Notes under the pieces: model-generated | Seen by the model: the letters and a program-made list of their open reading frames with translations, nothing else | Told to the model about the DNA's origin: nothing | The model's database searches: none | Source of the DNA: Mesorhizobium japonicum MAFF 303099 | GTDB taxonomy: Bacteria > Pseudomonadota > Alphaproteobacteria > Rhizobiales > Rhizobiaceae | Direction of reading: 5' to 3' | Length of the DNA stretch: 64,000 bases | Assembly: GCF_000009625.1 (NCBI RefSeq) | Contig: NC_002678.2 | Coordinates: forward strand, 2,604,001 to 2,668,000 | Part shown: positions 9,051 to 18,841 of the stretch, piece after piece | How positions within the stretch are numbered: position 1 is the stretch's first letter | How the letters are laid out: every line of letters begins with the position of its first letter | Made by a program: the position numbers and the translations under genes

Positions 9051-10388
9051 ATGAGCACAGCGCAAGCAGAAATTTCCGCCATTCTTGTGGACAGGGTTGC
9101 CGATTGGCTGGCCCAATCGGCGCTGGCCGGCAACGACCTGGAAACATTGGTAAAAGGCTTTTGTGAACGGTTGGCTGCTGCCGGCCTGCCGCTGAAGCGG
9201 GTGCATTTGAGCTTTTCGATGCTTCATCCGCTTTATGACGCGCTTGGCTTCACCTGGTTTCGCGGCCAGGACATGGAAGTAGAAGGCTTCCGCAAGAAGG
9301 CCGGCGTGCCGTCTGACAGGTTTCTGACCAGCCCATACTACCATCTGCTCAGCAACAAGCTCGACCATCTGCGGCGCCGGTTCGACCCGTCGGTGCCGTC
9401 GGAGTTTCCTGTTTTCGATGAACTCAGGCTTATGGGCGTCACCGATTACTTGGCTTTCGTCCAACCCTTCAGCGGCAACACCAGTCAGGGCATGATGGGA
9501 TCTTGGTCCACCGACAGTGCTGCAGGCTTCAGCGACAGCATGATTTCGGCGTTGCTGCGCATCCAGAGTCATCTCGCTATCGCAGCCAAGATGGCGGTGC
9601 TCACCAAGCTCGCCGACAACATGATGACCACTTATCTCGGCGGCGACGCCGGCAGGCGCGTGCTGGACGGCCAGATCAAGCGCGGCGAGGGCGATACAAT
9701 CCGGGCCGCACTGGTCATGGCCGATATGCGCGGGTCTTCAAGGCTTGCCGAAACCTCTGGCCGCGAGATCTATATCGATACGCTGAATCAGTTTTTCGAC
9801 GCCGTTGCTGCACCTTTCAATCGCAAAGGCGGGCAGATCATGAGTTTCATAGGTGATGGCTTCATTGCCGTCTACCCTTGCGAAAGGCACCGTTCGCAGT
9901 CCGAGATCGCCTGCCAGGCTGCTCTTGCGGCAGCGCACAAGGCCACCGAGCGCATGACGGATCTCAATCTGCGCAGAAAGGAGCAGGGGTTGGGCGACAT
10001 AGGCTTTGGTATCGGCCTGCATGTCGGCAATGTGATGTTCGGAAATGTCGGGCTTACCGACCGGCTCACATTCTCTGTCTTCGGCTCGGCTGTAAACGAG
10101 GTCCAGCGCCTCCAGACCCTGACCAAGAAATATCCGCACAGCGTTCTCGCCAGCAAAGACTTCGCCAGCTATTGCGGCGCCAACAGCTGGCTGACGCTCG
10201 GCAACGAGGAACTGGCGGGCATCAAGAAGCTGACGGTGCTTTCACCCGATCTGTCGGGTGCTCTTGCACTCGATGAAGACGGTGCGATGGAGCCTATTTA
10301 CGACCGAATGTCGGACGCCGAGCAGGTCATGCTGCTTCATCGCGATGCCGCGCGGCTGTCGGCGGGCGACCGGAGGAAGCTCCAGTAA
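9051..10388 (+). CDS. Adenylate/guanylate cyclase domain protein (altered purine-specifying residues)
   Basis: A 445-residue soluble protein with a C-terminal class III cyclase domain (about residues 220-390). Both metal Asp are present (VMADMRGSSRL and SFIGDGFIAVY), and so is the Asn/Arg pair (AVNEVQRLQ) that stabilises the transition state. The residues that usually choose the purine differ: the Lys expected three residues before the second GD is Ser (MSFIGDG), and the Asp before VN is Ser (FGSAVN). The N-terminal 210 residues are an unrecognised sensor region also seen in other rhizobial cyclases. Start ATG 9051 has GGAGG at 5 bases spacing. The product could be a non-standard cyclic nucleotide or the enzyme could be weak (inference). 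Confidence 0.85.
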   Translation: MSTAQAEISAILVDRVADWLAQSALAGNDLETLVKGFCERLAAAGLPLKRVHLSFSMLHPLYDALGFTWFRGQDMEVEGFRKKAGVPSDRFLTSPYYHLLSNKLDHLRRRFDPSVPSEFPVFDELRLMGVTDYLAFVQPFSGNTSQGMMGSWSTDSAAGFSDSMISALLRIQSHLAIAAKMAVLTKLADNMMTTYLGGDAGRRVLDGQIKRGEGDTIRAALVMADMRGSSRLAETSGREIYIDTLNQFFDAVAAPFNRKGGQIMSFIGDGFIAVYPCERHRSQSEIACQAALAAAHKATERMTDLNLRRKEQGLGDIGFGIGLHVGNVMFGNVGLTDRLTFSVFGSAVNEVQRLQTLTKKYPHSVLASKDFASYCGANSWLTLGNEELAGIKKLTVLSPDLSGALALDEDGAMEPIYDRMSDAEQVMLLHRDAARLSAGDRRKLQ

Positions 10389-10553
10389 CCGCCACGATCT
10401 GATCCGAAGGCCATTGGTATGCAGTCCGGTCACCGGGCTCCGCCAGGGAACTGGCGACCGTTTCGAATCCAAGTTGCTCTAGGCTGGCAATGCGCTAGTC
10501 TTGCCTTCTGGGTCTGCCGCCTGGCAGGTCGCCAGAGTGGGGCTGGTGTGAGA

Positions 10554-12449
10554 ATGAATTCGGGTGTTGATCTGCTGCGGATCGAAGATGTTGGCATCTC
10601 ATTTGCCATTATCGGGGGACCGTTGCATGCCGTCAGGCGTGCAAATCTTCGCGTCCTGCCCGGCAAGGTTACCGCACTTGTGGGCGAGTCCGGTTCGGGA
10701 AAATCGGTTCTCAGCCAGGCAGTGATGGGGATTTTGCCGAGGACAGCCCATGTTCGCGGCCGTATCCTGTTTTCCGATCCTGAAAAGCCCGGCACGACGC
10801 AGGATATCCTGCAGATGCCGCGTGACGGACCCGAAATCCGGGCGTTGAGAGGCAGCCGCATCGGCAAGATCTTTCAAGAGCCGATGACATCGCTGTCGCC
10901 GCTGCACACGATCGGCAACCAGGTGAGCGAATCCCTGCAGATTCATACGCCCATGGCTCGGGCGGAGCGCAAGGCGCGGACCGAGGAAATGCTCAGCCTT
11001 GTCGGCTTTCCCAATCCCAAGCGCGCCTATGACATGTATCCCTTTGAACTTTCGGGAGGATTGCGTCAACGCGCCATGATCGCCATGGCGCTTATCTGCC
11101 GGCCCGCGCTGTTGATCGCCGACGAGCCGACGACGGCGTTGGACGTCACCATCCAGGCGCAAATCCTGCAATTGCTGCGCGGGCTTCAGACCAAGCTGAA
11201 CATGGCGATGCTGCTGATCACGCACGACCTTGGCGTTGTCGCCAATGTCGCCGACGAGGTGGTGGTCATCTACCACGGCGAGATCATGGAAGCCGGACCT
11301 GTTGAGGCGATATTCCGCCGGCCAGGCCACCCTTACCTGAAGGGCCTGATGGCAGCCGTTCCGCATTTCGACCTGAAGCCTGGTGAAAGGCTAAAGGCGC
11401 TCCGCGAGGTGCCGGTGAATGTCGCGAACCTGCTCGGCAAGCAGACGGCGCCGACATCGAAGGGGCCGGATGACATCCTGCTTTCGGTCAGGGATTTGGA
11501 AAAGACCTTCACCATCCGCAAGTCCGGATGGTTCGGCGGGGGTCATCAAACCTCTGTTCGCGCCGTGGACGGCGTGAGCTTCGATATCAGGCGGGGTGAG
11601 TGCCTGGGTCTGGTCGGCGAAAGCGGCTCCGGCAAAACCACCGTCAGCAAGATCCTGATGCGGGCTGTCACCCCTAGCGGCGGCTCTGTGATCTTCAACG
11701 GCCGCGATCGACCGATCGACGTCTTGGAGGCCGAGGGAGACGCCTTGCGCACGCTGCGCGCGAAAATCCAGATGGTCTTCCAGGATCCGGTTTCGTCGCT
11801 TTCACCTCGCATGACGGTGGAGAACATCTTGAGCGAGCCGCTGGAAATCCATCAACGTGGCAATGCCGCGTCCCGACTCGCCACTGTCAAGAGCCTGATG
11901 CAGGCAATCGGGCTCGATCCGCGCTTCATCAAGCGCTATCCGCACAGTTTCTCCGGCGGGCAGCGTCAGCGTATCGGCATCGCGCGCGCACTGGCGCTGG
12001 GGCCTGAACTCCTGATCTGCGACGAGCCGGTTTCGGCGCTCGATGTCTCTGTCCAGGCGCAGATACTGAACCTTCTGAAGGACCTGCAGAAGGAACTGGG
12101 CCTGACCTACCTGTTCATATCCCACAACCTGGCGGTGGTGGACTACATGGCAGACCGCATCGCGGTGATGTGCGGCGGGCGTATCGTCGAGCTTGCGCCG
12201 CGCGAAATTCTGCTTAGGAGACCGATCCACCCCTACACGCGCTCACTGGTCGCCGCGGTACCTTTCCCCGATCTCGACAGGCCGATGGATTTCAAGACGC
12301 TGAAGCTCAGCGGCGCTTCCGACGCCAGCGCATGGGGACCGCAATTCCGCGACGAAGGCGACGAGGATATGCTGTCGCCGCTCGATCTCGGCGGCGGCCA
12401 CGTCGTGCTGGCCCGACGTTCGGCCGATGTCAGCGAGCTACGCCATTGA
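10554..12449 (+). CDS. Peptide ABC importer, fused double ATPase
   Basis: A 631-residue protein containing two complete ABC ATPase domains, like a DppD-DppF or YejF fusion. The first has [16 protein letters not shown] and [12 protein letters not shown]. The second has [16 protein letters not shown] and [12 protein letters not shown]. Each is followed by the oligopeptide-family C-terminal region ([26 protein letters not shown]). It should energise uptake of peptides or related compounds by the two permeases encoded downstream. ATG 10554 is taken as the start; the frame is open further upstream but without domain sequence. The stop overlaps the TTG start of the binding protein gene by 4 bases (TTGA). 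All catalytic motifs look intact. Confidence 0.9.
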   Translation: MNSGVDLLRIEDVGISFAIIGGPLHAVRRANLRVLPGKVTALVGESGSGKSVLSQAVMGILPRTAHVRGRILFSDPEKPGTTQDILQMPRDGPEIRALRGSRIGKIFQEPMTSLSPLHTIGNQVSESLQIHTPMARAERKARTEEMLSLVGFPNPKRAYDMYPFELSGGLRQRAMIAMALICRPALLIADEPTTALDVTIQAQILQLLRGLQTKLNMAMLLITHDLGVVANVADEVVVIYHGEIMEAGPVEAIFRRPGHPYLKGLMAAVPHFDLKPGERLKALREVPVNVANLLGKQTAPTSKGPDDILLSVRDLEKTFTIRKSGWFGGGHQTSVRAVDGVSFDIRRGECLGLVGESGSGKTTVSKILMRAVTPSGGSVIFNGRDRPIDVLEAEGDALRTLRAKIQMVFQDPVSSLSPRMTVENILSEPLEIHQRGNAASRLATVKSLMQAIGLDPRFIKRYPHSFSGGQRQRIGIARALALGPELLICDEPVSALDVSVQAQILNLLKDLQKELGLTYLFISHNLAVVDYMADRIAVMCGGRIVELAPREILLRRPIHPYTRSLVAAVPFPDLDRPMDFKTLKLSGASDASAWGPQFRDEGDEDMLSPLDLGGGHVVLARRSADVSELRH

Positions 12450-14344
12450 TCAGCCGGCGCACCGTCCTTGGGCTCATGGCTTCGGCATTTCTGCCGGGCA
12501 CGTCGCGCGCCGGCGATCTGGAGCCGGAATTTCTTCAGCCGCAGTTGAAGGCCAGGGCGCTGCCGGCACTCGCCGAACGCCTGCCCAAGAGCCCGCGCGC
12601 GTTGAATCTCGCTGCGATGGGCCGGCAGCCCGGCCAGTATGGCGGCACGCTGCGCATGATCATCGGCAGCCAGAAAGATATCCGGATGATGACGATCTAT
12701 GGGTATGCTCGCCTGGTCGGCTATGACGAAAAGCTTAACATGCAACCCGACATTCTCGAAAGTTTCGACGTAGCGGATGATCGCGTCTTCACGTTCAAGA
12801 TACGGGAAGGACATAAATGGTCTGACGGCAGCCTGCTGACGCCGGAGGATTTTCGCTATTGCTGGGAAGATGTCTGGCTGAACGATGAGCTTTCGCAAGG
12901 CGGGCTCGCCCCGGCCCTGCTGGCGGACGGCAAGCCCCCACGCTTCGACATCGTCGATCCGTCGACGGTCCGCTATAGTTGGGATGCGCCCAATCCCGAC
13001 TTCCTGCCCAAGCTCGCTGCTGCATCGCCGCTATCGCTTGTTCTGCCGGCCGCCTATCTCAAGCAGTTCCACAAGAAATACCAGGATCCATTCCGGCTCT
13101 CCGGCCTGATGACGGAGAACCGGGTCCACAAATGGACGCTTCTGCATATCCGCATGTCGCGGCAGTATCGCCCGGAGAACCCGGATCTGCCGACACTCGA
13201 TCCCTGGCAGAACCGGACCAAGCCGCCGGCTGAGCAGTTCATTTTCGAGCGGAACCCGTTCTTTCATCGAATAGACGAGAATGGCCGGCAACTGCCCTAT
13301 ATTGACCGGGTTGTCATGGATGTCAGTTCGTCGGCGATCATTTCCGCCAAGACCGGTGCGGGCGAGAGCGACCTGCAAGGCATGGGAATTGACTTCTCCG
13401 ACTACTCCTTCCTGAAGGATGCGGAGAAGCGCTACCCGGTGAAGTTGCATCTCTGGAAACGCACACAGGGTTCGCGGCTGGCGCTGCTGCCCAATCTGAA
13501 TTGTGCCGACCAGGTGTGGCGGGGCCTTTTTCGTGACGTGCGCGTGCGCCGCGCACTTTCGCTCGCTGTGGACAGGCGCGAGATCAATTTGGCTGTGTTC
13601 TACGGATTGGCGCAGGAAAGTGCCGATACAGTCCTGCCGGAGAGCCCGCTCTACCGGCCGGAATTCGCGAAAGCCTGGGTCGCCCATGATCCCGACCAGG
13701 CCAATGCCCTGCTCGACGAGGTCGGGCTTCAGACGCGTGGCGATGACGGCCTGCGGATACTTCCCGACGGACGCCCGGCGCAGGTCATCGTGGAAACGGC
13801 CGGCGAGAGCACGTTGGAAACCGACGCGCTCGAACTCATCACCGATCACTGGCGCAAGATCGGCATTGCCCTGTTCATCCGGACTTCGCAGCGCGACATC
13901 TTCCGCAGCCGCGCGCTTGGTGGCCAGATCATGATGTCGATGTGGTCGGGCATCGACAATGGCGTGCCGACCGCCGACATGAACCCGTACCAGTTGGCCC
14001 CCACCATCGACGACCAGCTGCAATGGCCGCTCTGGGGTGCTCACTACTTGTCTCACGGCACGCTCGGTGAGGCGCCCGATCTTCCGCCTGTGGTCGAGTT
14101 GGTGGCTTTGCTCAAGCGCTGGAACGCATCGACCGAAGCCACGGAGCGTGCCGAAATCTGGAATTCAATGCTGTCGATCTACACCGATCAGGTGTTTTCG
14201 ATCGGCACGGTGAACGGAACGCTTCAGCCGGTTCTGGCGTCCTCGCGACTGCGCAATCTGCCTGACAAGGCGCTCTACGGCTACGACCCGACCGCCTATT
14301 TCGGTGTCTACATGCCGGATACATTCTGGCTTGGAGAGACCTGA
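12446..14344 (+). CDS. Peptide ABC importer, periplasmic binding protein (probable Tat substrate)
   Basis: A 632-residue extracellular solute-binding protein of family 5 (oligopeptide type). The proposed start is TTG 12446, overlapping the ATPase stop. It gives the N-terminus [18 protein letters not shown], a twin-arginine-like signal followed by a hydrophobic stretch and an Ala-Gly cleavage region. Typical family sequence follows: GGTLRMIIGSQ, KWSDGSLLTPEDFRYCWED, RVRRALSLAVDRREI and TDHWRKIGIAL. It captures the substrate in the periplasm and delivers it to the permeases. The permease gene starts 2 bases after its stop. The real substrate is unknown; long versions of this family also bind murein peptides, opines and antibiotics. 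Confidence 0.88.
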   Translation: MISRRTVLGLMASAFLPGTSRAGDLEPEFLQPQLKARALPALAERLPKSPRALNLAAMGRQPGQYGGTLRMIIGSQKDIRMMTIYGYARLVGYDEKLNMQPDILESFDVADDRVFTFKIREGHKWSDGSLLTPEDFRYCWEDVWLNDELSQGGLAPALLADGKPPRFDIVDPSTVRYSWDAPNPDFLPKLAAASPLSLVLPAAYLKQFHKKYQDPFRLSGLMTENRVHKWTLLHIRMSRQYRPENPDLPTLDPWQNRTKPPAEQFIFERNPFFHRIDENGRQLPYIDRVVMDVSSSAIISAKTGAGESDLQGMGIDFSDYSFLKDAEKRYPVKLHLWKRTQGSRLALLPNLNCADQVWRGLFRDVRVRRALSLAVDRREINLAVFYGLAQESADTVLPESPLYRPEFAKAWVAHDPDQANALLDEVGLQTRGDDGLRILPDGRPAQVIVETAGESTLETDALELITDHWRKIGIALFIRTSQRDIFRSRALGGQIMMSMWSGIDNGVPTADMNPYQLAPTIDDQLQWPLWGAHYLSHGTLGEAPDLPPVVELVALLKRWNASTEATERAEIWNSMLSIYTDQVFSIGTVNGTLQPVLASSRLRNLPDKALYGYDPTAYFGVYMPDTFWLGET

Positions 14345-14346
14345 GC

Positions 14347-15345
14347 GTGTTTCGATATATTGTCTGGCGCATAGCCGTGATGGTTCCAACGCTGCTGATC
14401 ATATCGGCGCTGGTGTTCACGATCATCGAACTTCCCCCGGGCGACTATTTCGACAGCTATGTCGCCGAGCTTCGGGCTCAGGGCGAGGCGGTGGATTCGG
14501 ATCGCATCGAGATGATGCGCAAGGAATATGGTTTCGACAAGCCGCCGATCATTCGCTACTTCTACTGGGTCGGCGGGATGCTGCACGGCGATTTCGGCTA
14601 TTCCTTCGAATATCAGCTGCCGGTTCGCGACGTCGTCGGGGACCGAATGTGGCTGACCGTGCTGGTTTCCTTCGTCACGATCATCTTCACCTGGCTCATC
14701 GCCTTTCCGATCGGCATGTACTCCGCCACGCATCAATACAGCTGGGGCGACTACGGCCTGACTTTCTTCGGCCTTCTCGGCCTTGCCATTCCGAACTTCA
14801 TGCTGGCGCTGATCCTGATGTATTTCGCCAATATCTGGTTCGGCACGTCCATCGGCCATCTCATGGACCCGCAATATCTCGGCGAGCCGATGAGCTGGGC
14901 CAAGGCAAAGTCGATCCTCGCCCATCTCTGGATCCCGGTCTTGATCATCGGCGCCGGAGGGACGGCAAGCATGATCCGGCGGCTGCGCGCCAATCTGCTC
15001 GATGAGCTACACAAGCAATACGTCGTGACCGCGCGCGCCAAAGGCCTTCATCCCTTCAAGACGCTGGTCAAATATCCGCTGCGCATGGCGCTCAATTTCT
15101 TCATTTCCGACATCGGCTCCATCCTGCCGGCCATCATCTCCGGCGCCGAAATCACGGCGATCGTGCTGTCTTTGGAAACGACCGGGCCGATGCTGATCAG
15201 GGCACTGCAAAGCCAGGACATGTATCTGGCAGGGTCGTTCCTAATGTTCCTCGCCTTCCTGACGGTCATCGGTGTCCTGATCTCCGACCTGGCGCTGGCG
15301 CTGCTTGATCCACGAATTCGTTTGCAGGGCGGCAGCACCAAATGA
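14347..15345 (+). CDS. Peptide ABC importer, permease (DppB/YejB type)
   Basis: A 332-residue inner-membrane permease beginning at GTG 14347. It has an N-terminal helix (FRYIVWRIAVMVPTLLIISA), a periplasmic loop, and a bundle of five further helices. The EAA-type cytoplasmic coupling loop is visible as YVVTARAKGLHPFKTLVKYP, where the conserved Ala and Gly contact the ATPase. It belongs to the binding-protein-dependent transport family and pairs with the permease encoded next. The stop overlaps the next start by 4 bases (ATGA). Confidence 0.9.
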   Translation: MFRYIVWRIAVMVPTLLIISALVFTIIELPPGDYFDSYVAELRAQGEAVDSDRIEMMRKEYGFDKPPIIRYFYWVGGMLHGDFGYSFEYQLPVRDVVGDRMWLTVLVSFVTIIFTWLIAFPIGMYSATHQYSWGDYGLTFFGLLGLAIPNFMLALILMYFANIWFGTSIGHLMDPQYLGEPMSWAKAKSILAHLWIPVLIIGAGGTASMIRRLRANLLDELHKQYVVTARAKGLHPFKTLVKYPLRMALNFFISDIGSILPAIISGAEITAIVLSLETTGPMLIRALQSQDMYLAGSFLMFLAFLTVIGVLISDLALALLDPRIRLQGGSTK

Positions 15346-16523
15346 ACACGCCTTCGCCGCTGCCCGCTCCGGGTGCTCCACTGCAACACTACGTTTCCAT
15401 CGCGCCCTTTGACCTGCAGTCGGTCGAGGCGATGACGCCGGAGCAATCGAAGGTCTTCCAGGCGTCGCAGTTGCGGCTGATGTGGTGGAAATTCCGAAGG
15501 CACCGGCTTGCCGTGGTATCCGGCATATTCCTGGCAGCGCTTTATTTCGGGATACTGATCTGCGAGTTCCTAGCGCCCTACAATCTGCACACGCGCAACA
15601 TGGACTACATCTATTCGCCGCCGCAGCGGGTGCGCCTGTTCCACAACGGCCAGTTCGTCGGGCCGTTCGTCTATGGCCGCCAGATGACGCTGGATATGGA
15701 CACGCTCAAGCGGAACTACATCGAGAATCAGGATGATGTTCAGCGGATTCGTTTCTTCTGCAAGGGCGACACTTACCGGTTCTGGGGGCTTATCGAAGGT
15801 AACAGGCATCTTTTCTGCCCTGCCGAAAACGGCCAGCTCTTTCTGGCCGGCACTGACAGGCTGGGGCGCGATGTGCTCTCGCGCATCATCTTTGGCGCAC
15901 GCATTTCACTGACAATCGGCCTCGTCGGCATCAGTTTCAGCTTCCTGCTCGGCATTGTCATCGGCGGACTGGCCGGCTATCACGGCGGTATCTTCGACCT
16001 GATCGTTCAACGAATAATCGAAGTTCTGCAATCGATCCCCAGCATTCCGCTATGGCTGGCTCTGGCGGCGATCATGCCGATAACCTGGAGTCCGATCCTG
16101 ATCTATTTCGGCATCACCGTCATCCTCGGGCTGCTCCACTGGACCGGACTGGCGCGGGCCGTGCGTTCAAAGCTTCTAGCTTTGCGCGAGGAGGATTACG
16201 TTCTGGCCGCGCAATTGATGGGCGCCAGCAGCAGCCGCATCATCGGGCGGCACCTCATTCCCGGCTTCATGTCGCATCTGATCGCGACCGCGACGATCGC
16301 CATACCCGGCATGATCCTGGGCGAGACGGCGCTGAGCTTCCTCGGGCTCGGCCTGAGGGCGCCGACAACCAGCTGGGGCATCCTGCTCACCGAGGCACGC
16401 AGCGTCAGCGTCATCGCTTTCTATCCATGGCTGCTTCTGCCGATGCTCCCCGTCATTCTCGTCATCATGGCGTTCAACTTCCTCGGCGACGGCTTGCGGG
16501 ACGCCGCAGACCCCTACAAGTGA
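15342..16523 (+). CDS. Peptide ABC importer, permease (DppC/YejE type)
   Basis: A 393-residue permease, longer than the usual 300 because of a roughly 100-residue periplasmic insertion after the first membrane helix (starting near RNMDYIYSPPQRV). The second helix begins after TDRLGRDVLSRII, a family hallmark, and the coupling loop is EEDYVLAAQLMGASSSRII. YejE-type permeases share the long insertion. It forms the channel with the preceding permease and completes a four-gene transporter operon: ATPase, binding protein, permease, permease. About 210 bases without recognised features separate it from the next gene. Confidence 0.9.
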   Translation: MNTPSPLPAPGAPLQHYVSIAPFDLQSVEAMTPEQSKVFQASQLRLMWWKFRRHRLAVVSGIFLAALYFGILICEFLAPYNLHTRNMDYIYSPPQRVRLFHNGQFVGPFVYGRQMTLDMDTLKRNYIENQDDVQRIRFFCKGDTYRFWGLIEGNRHLFCPAENGQLFLAGTDRLGRDVLSRIIFGARISLTIGLVGISFSFLLGIVIGGLAGYHGGIFDLIVQRIIEVLQSIPSIPLWLALAAIMPITWSPILIYFGITVILGLLHWTGLARAVRSKLLALREEDYVLAAQLMGASSSRIIGRHLIPGFMSHLIATATIAIPGMILGETALSFLGLGLRAPTTSWGILLTEARSVSVIAFYPWLLLPMLPVILVIMAFNFLGDGLRDAADPYK

Positions 16524-16733
16524 CTTCGCTATGCCGCCGCGCGCCGGGCCGCCGACTCCACCCGGTATGACCCTTGTCGGCAGCCTGTTCGGTTATTGCG
16601 GTGTTCATCGTTCGCCTCTATATGCGGCGAGGCTTGATCGGGGTTAACACGTCGCCCTCGGGTTCCACCCGCGATCCGTTCTCGTCGCGGGCATTGCAGA
16701 TCTCTTGGGCTGGTTCAGGACACACAAACGCAT

Positions 16734-17213
16734 ATGAGTCGCCTCGAGAGTTTCATCCGCAGGATGACCGCACAGCGCGATATTCTCGATCTAGTTTGCG
16801 CGGAGGTGGCGAACATTGAGGGCCCCGTGCTCGAGCTCGGCCTCGGCAATGGCCGGACGTTCCACCATCTGCGCGAGCGCCTGCCCGGACGCCGTATCGT
16901 GGCGTTCGACCGCGCACTTGCCGCACATTCCAGCTCAATTCCCGAAGCTGAAAACCTCGTGCTCGGCGAAATACGCGAGACGGCGAGCAGGTTCATTGGC
17001 ATCGACGCTGCTCTTGTTCATGCCGACATCGGCACCGGCTATGAAGATTGCGATGCAGTGACCTCTACCTGGCTTCCCGATCTGACCGCGCGCCTGCTTC
17101 GCGTCGGCGGCATCGCGGTCAGCGGCACGCCGCTCGATCACCCGCAGTTGCAACGCCTCCCGACGCCGCCTTCGGTGCCCGCCGATCGTTACTTTATCTG
17201 CAGGCGCGTGTGA
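16734..17213 (+). CDS. Small class I SAM-dependent methyltransferase
   Basis: A 159-residue protein with the methyltransferase nucleotide-binding motif VLELGLGNGRTFHHLR (about residues 32-47) followed by RRIVAFDRAL, the acidic end of strand 2. Later strands match VHADIGTGYED and LRVGGIAVSG. It is short for the family, with no added substrate domain, so the substrate cannot be guessed. Start ATG 16734 is the first Met in frame; the ribosome site is weak. It converges with the DUF5939 cyclase gene 37 bases downstream. Confidence 0.75.
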   Translation: MSRLESFIRRMTAQRDILDLVCAEVANIEGPVLELGLGNGRTFHHLRERLPGRRIVAFDRALAAHSSSIPEAENLVLGEIRETASRFIGIDAALVHADIGTGYEDCDAVTSTWLPDLTARLLRVGGIAVSGTPLDHPQLQRLPTPPSVPADRYFICRRV

Positions 17214-17250
17214 GGGGCTGAGACGACCCAAAACTTCAAGGGCCAAGTCT

Positions 17251-18666
17251 TCAGGGGATCGTGTAGACTGCTATCTCGCGCTCAATGCCGCGCAGCGAAA
17301 CCTCATGGGGCACGGGCGTCAGCGCGTTCCTGTGCAACAGATCGGCGGTGAGATTATCGTCGACCACCGCACGAGTGGCGAAGATCGCCTGTGCGTTTGC
17401 AAGGTTCTGGACCCGCGAAGCAATGTTGACCGTCTGGCCGAAATAGTCCTGTCGCTCGTTCATCGACACGGCGATGCAGGGGCCGGCATGGACTCCGATC
17501 TTGAGCAGCAGATCCTCGCGCCCGCTCTTGTCGTTGAGCGCACGCATGGCATCGCGCATCCTGAGGGCGGCAGCAATCGCGCGATCAGGCGTCGCGAAGG
17601 TCGCCATCACCGCATCACCGATCGTCTTCACCACCGCGCCTGCCTCCGCCGCGACGATCTCGTGCAGAACCTGGAAATGCGCGCGTACGAGGTCGAAGGC
17701 CGAAAGGTCGCCCACCCGCTCGTAAAGCGCGGTCGATCCGCGCAGGTCGGTAAACAGGAAGGTCAGGCTGGTGATCTTCAGGCGCTGGTTGATGTCGAGC
17801 GTATCCGTGCGATAGAGATCGCGGAACGTCTGGTTGGTGAGCAGGCGCTTGGCGGTGAGGAAGGGCCGGCGTTTGCCCAGGATATCATGCAATGCCTGGC
17901 CGGCGATGAAGACTGCCGGAAGCACGCGGGTGTCGGTCCTGTTTTCCAGCGAAATGCGCAACGGGCCGGGTTGCATCTCCAGCGTCTGGTTCTGGACATG
18001 GTCGCGGTCGAAGACCAAAGACAGGCTTCGGCGCTCCTTTGTTGGTTCGCCCTTCACGTCGATGAACTGCGCTGAATGGGTGACCGGCTCAAAGACGATG
18101 ATGAATTCGGACGGAAGCTGTATGGGCAGAACCGCCTTTTCACCGGGCGCAAGCTCGATATCCGCCAGCGAGAACGCTTCCATCTTTTTCACGAAATCCT
18201 CATCCGGCAGATCGACGCCGGACGCCCAATAGATCTGGCGGAAATATTCCATCAACGGCAGTTCATGTGGATTGTGGGCGGCAATTCTGCGCATGCGGGG
18301 ACTGACGGTGAATGTCACCTCGACCATCTCGTCGAGGGTCGGCGAATAGCCCTCGGCGCACAGCGCGCAGGTGTATTCGTCCTTCTGCAGGGTTTTCAGC
18401 GTGGCGTTGGTGTCAAGCACGCCGCCGCAGCCGGGGCACAGAACATTCCAGGAAATGTCGAAGATGCCCACCCGCGCCGCATGGAGAAAGGCGCTTATGG
18501 TGCGTTCCTCGTCGAGGCCATGCTTGCTGGCGAAGGCCGGCGCATTGATGCGGCAAAGTTCGCGGTCTTCGCCCTCCGCGATGGTTCGCTTGATCGCGTC
18601 GATTGCCTGTGAATCGACATCGGTCGATTGCCGCAGAAGCGAGAACAGATCCTGAGCTTCGTTCAT
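17251..18666 (-). CDS. Adenylate/guanylate cyclase with DUF5939-type N-terminus and zinc ribbon
   Basis: A 471-residue protein. Residues 75-105 hold a CPGC...CALC zinc-ribbon-like pair. The middle part matches the DUF5939-type region found in rhizobial cyclases. The C-terminal class III cyclase domain (about 300-470) has both metal Asp (LFTDLRGSTALYERVGD and VKTIGDAVMATF), the purine-selecting Lys (VVKTIGD), and the Asn/Arg pair (QTVNIASRVQNLA). It therefore looks catalytically competent and probably makes cAMP. There are no membrane segments. Start ATG 18666 is divergent from a membrane protein gene. Confidence 0.88.
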   Translation of the reverse strand: MNEAQDLFSLLRQSTDVDSQAIDAIKRTIAEGEDRELCRINAPAFASKHGLDEERTISAFLHAARVGIFDISWNVLCPGCGGVLDTNATLKTLQKDEYTCALCAEGYSPTLDEMVEVTFTVSPRMRRIAAHNPHELPLMEYFRQIYWASGVDLPDEDFVKKMEAFSLADIELAPGEKAVLPIQLPSEFIIVFEPVTHSAQFIDVKGEPTKERRSLSLVFDRDHVQNQTLEMQPGPLRISLENRTDTRVLPAVFIAGQALHDILGKRRPFLTAKRLLTNQTFRDLYRTDTLDINQRLKITSLTFLFTDLRGSTALYERVGDLSAFDLVRAHFQVLHEIVAAEAGAVVKTIGDAVMATFATPDRAIAAALRMRDAMRALNDKSGREDLLLKIGVHAGPCIAVSMNERQDYFGQTVNIASRVQNLANAQAIFATRAVVDDNLTADLLHRNALTPVPHEVSLRGIEREIAVYTIP

Positions 18667-18841
18667 CCTGCAGGCTCCGGAAAATGCGCCTCCCGAGGCG
18701 TGTTGACCGGACCGCTTCTTGGTCCGGGTGCTGCATTTTACTTCGAAACGGACCGTACGGCCATTCGAATAGATAAGCCTGGTGACAGTTCAGTTCCATT
18801 CGGCGGATTTTCACCGGCCGCAAGCGGCACTATGATGGTGC

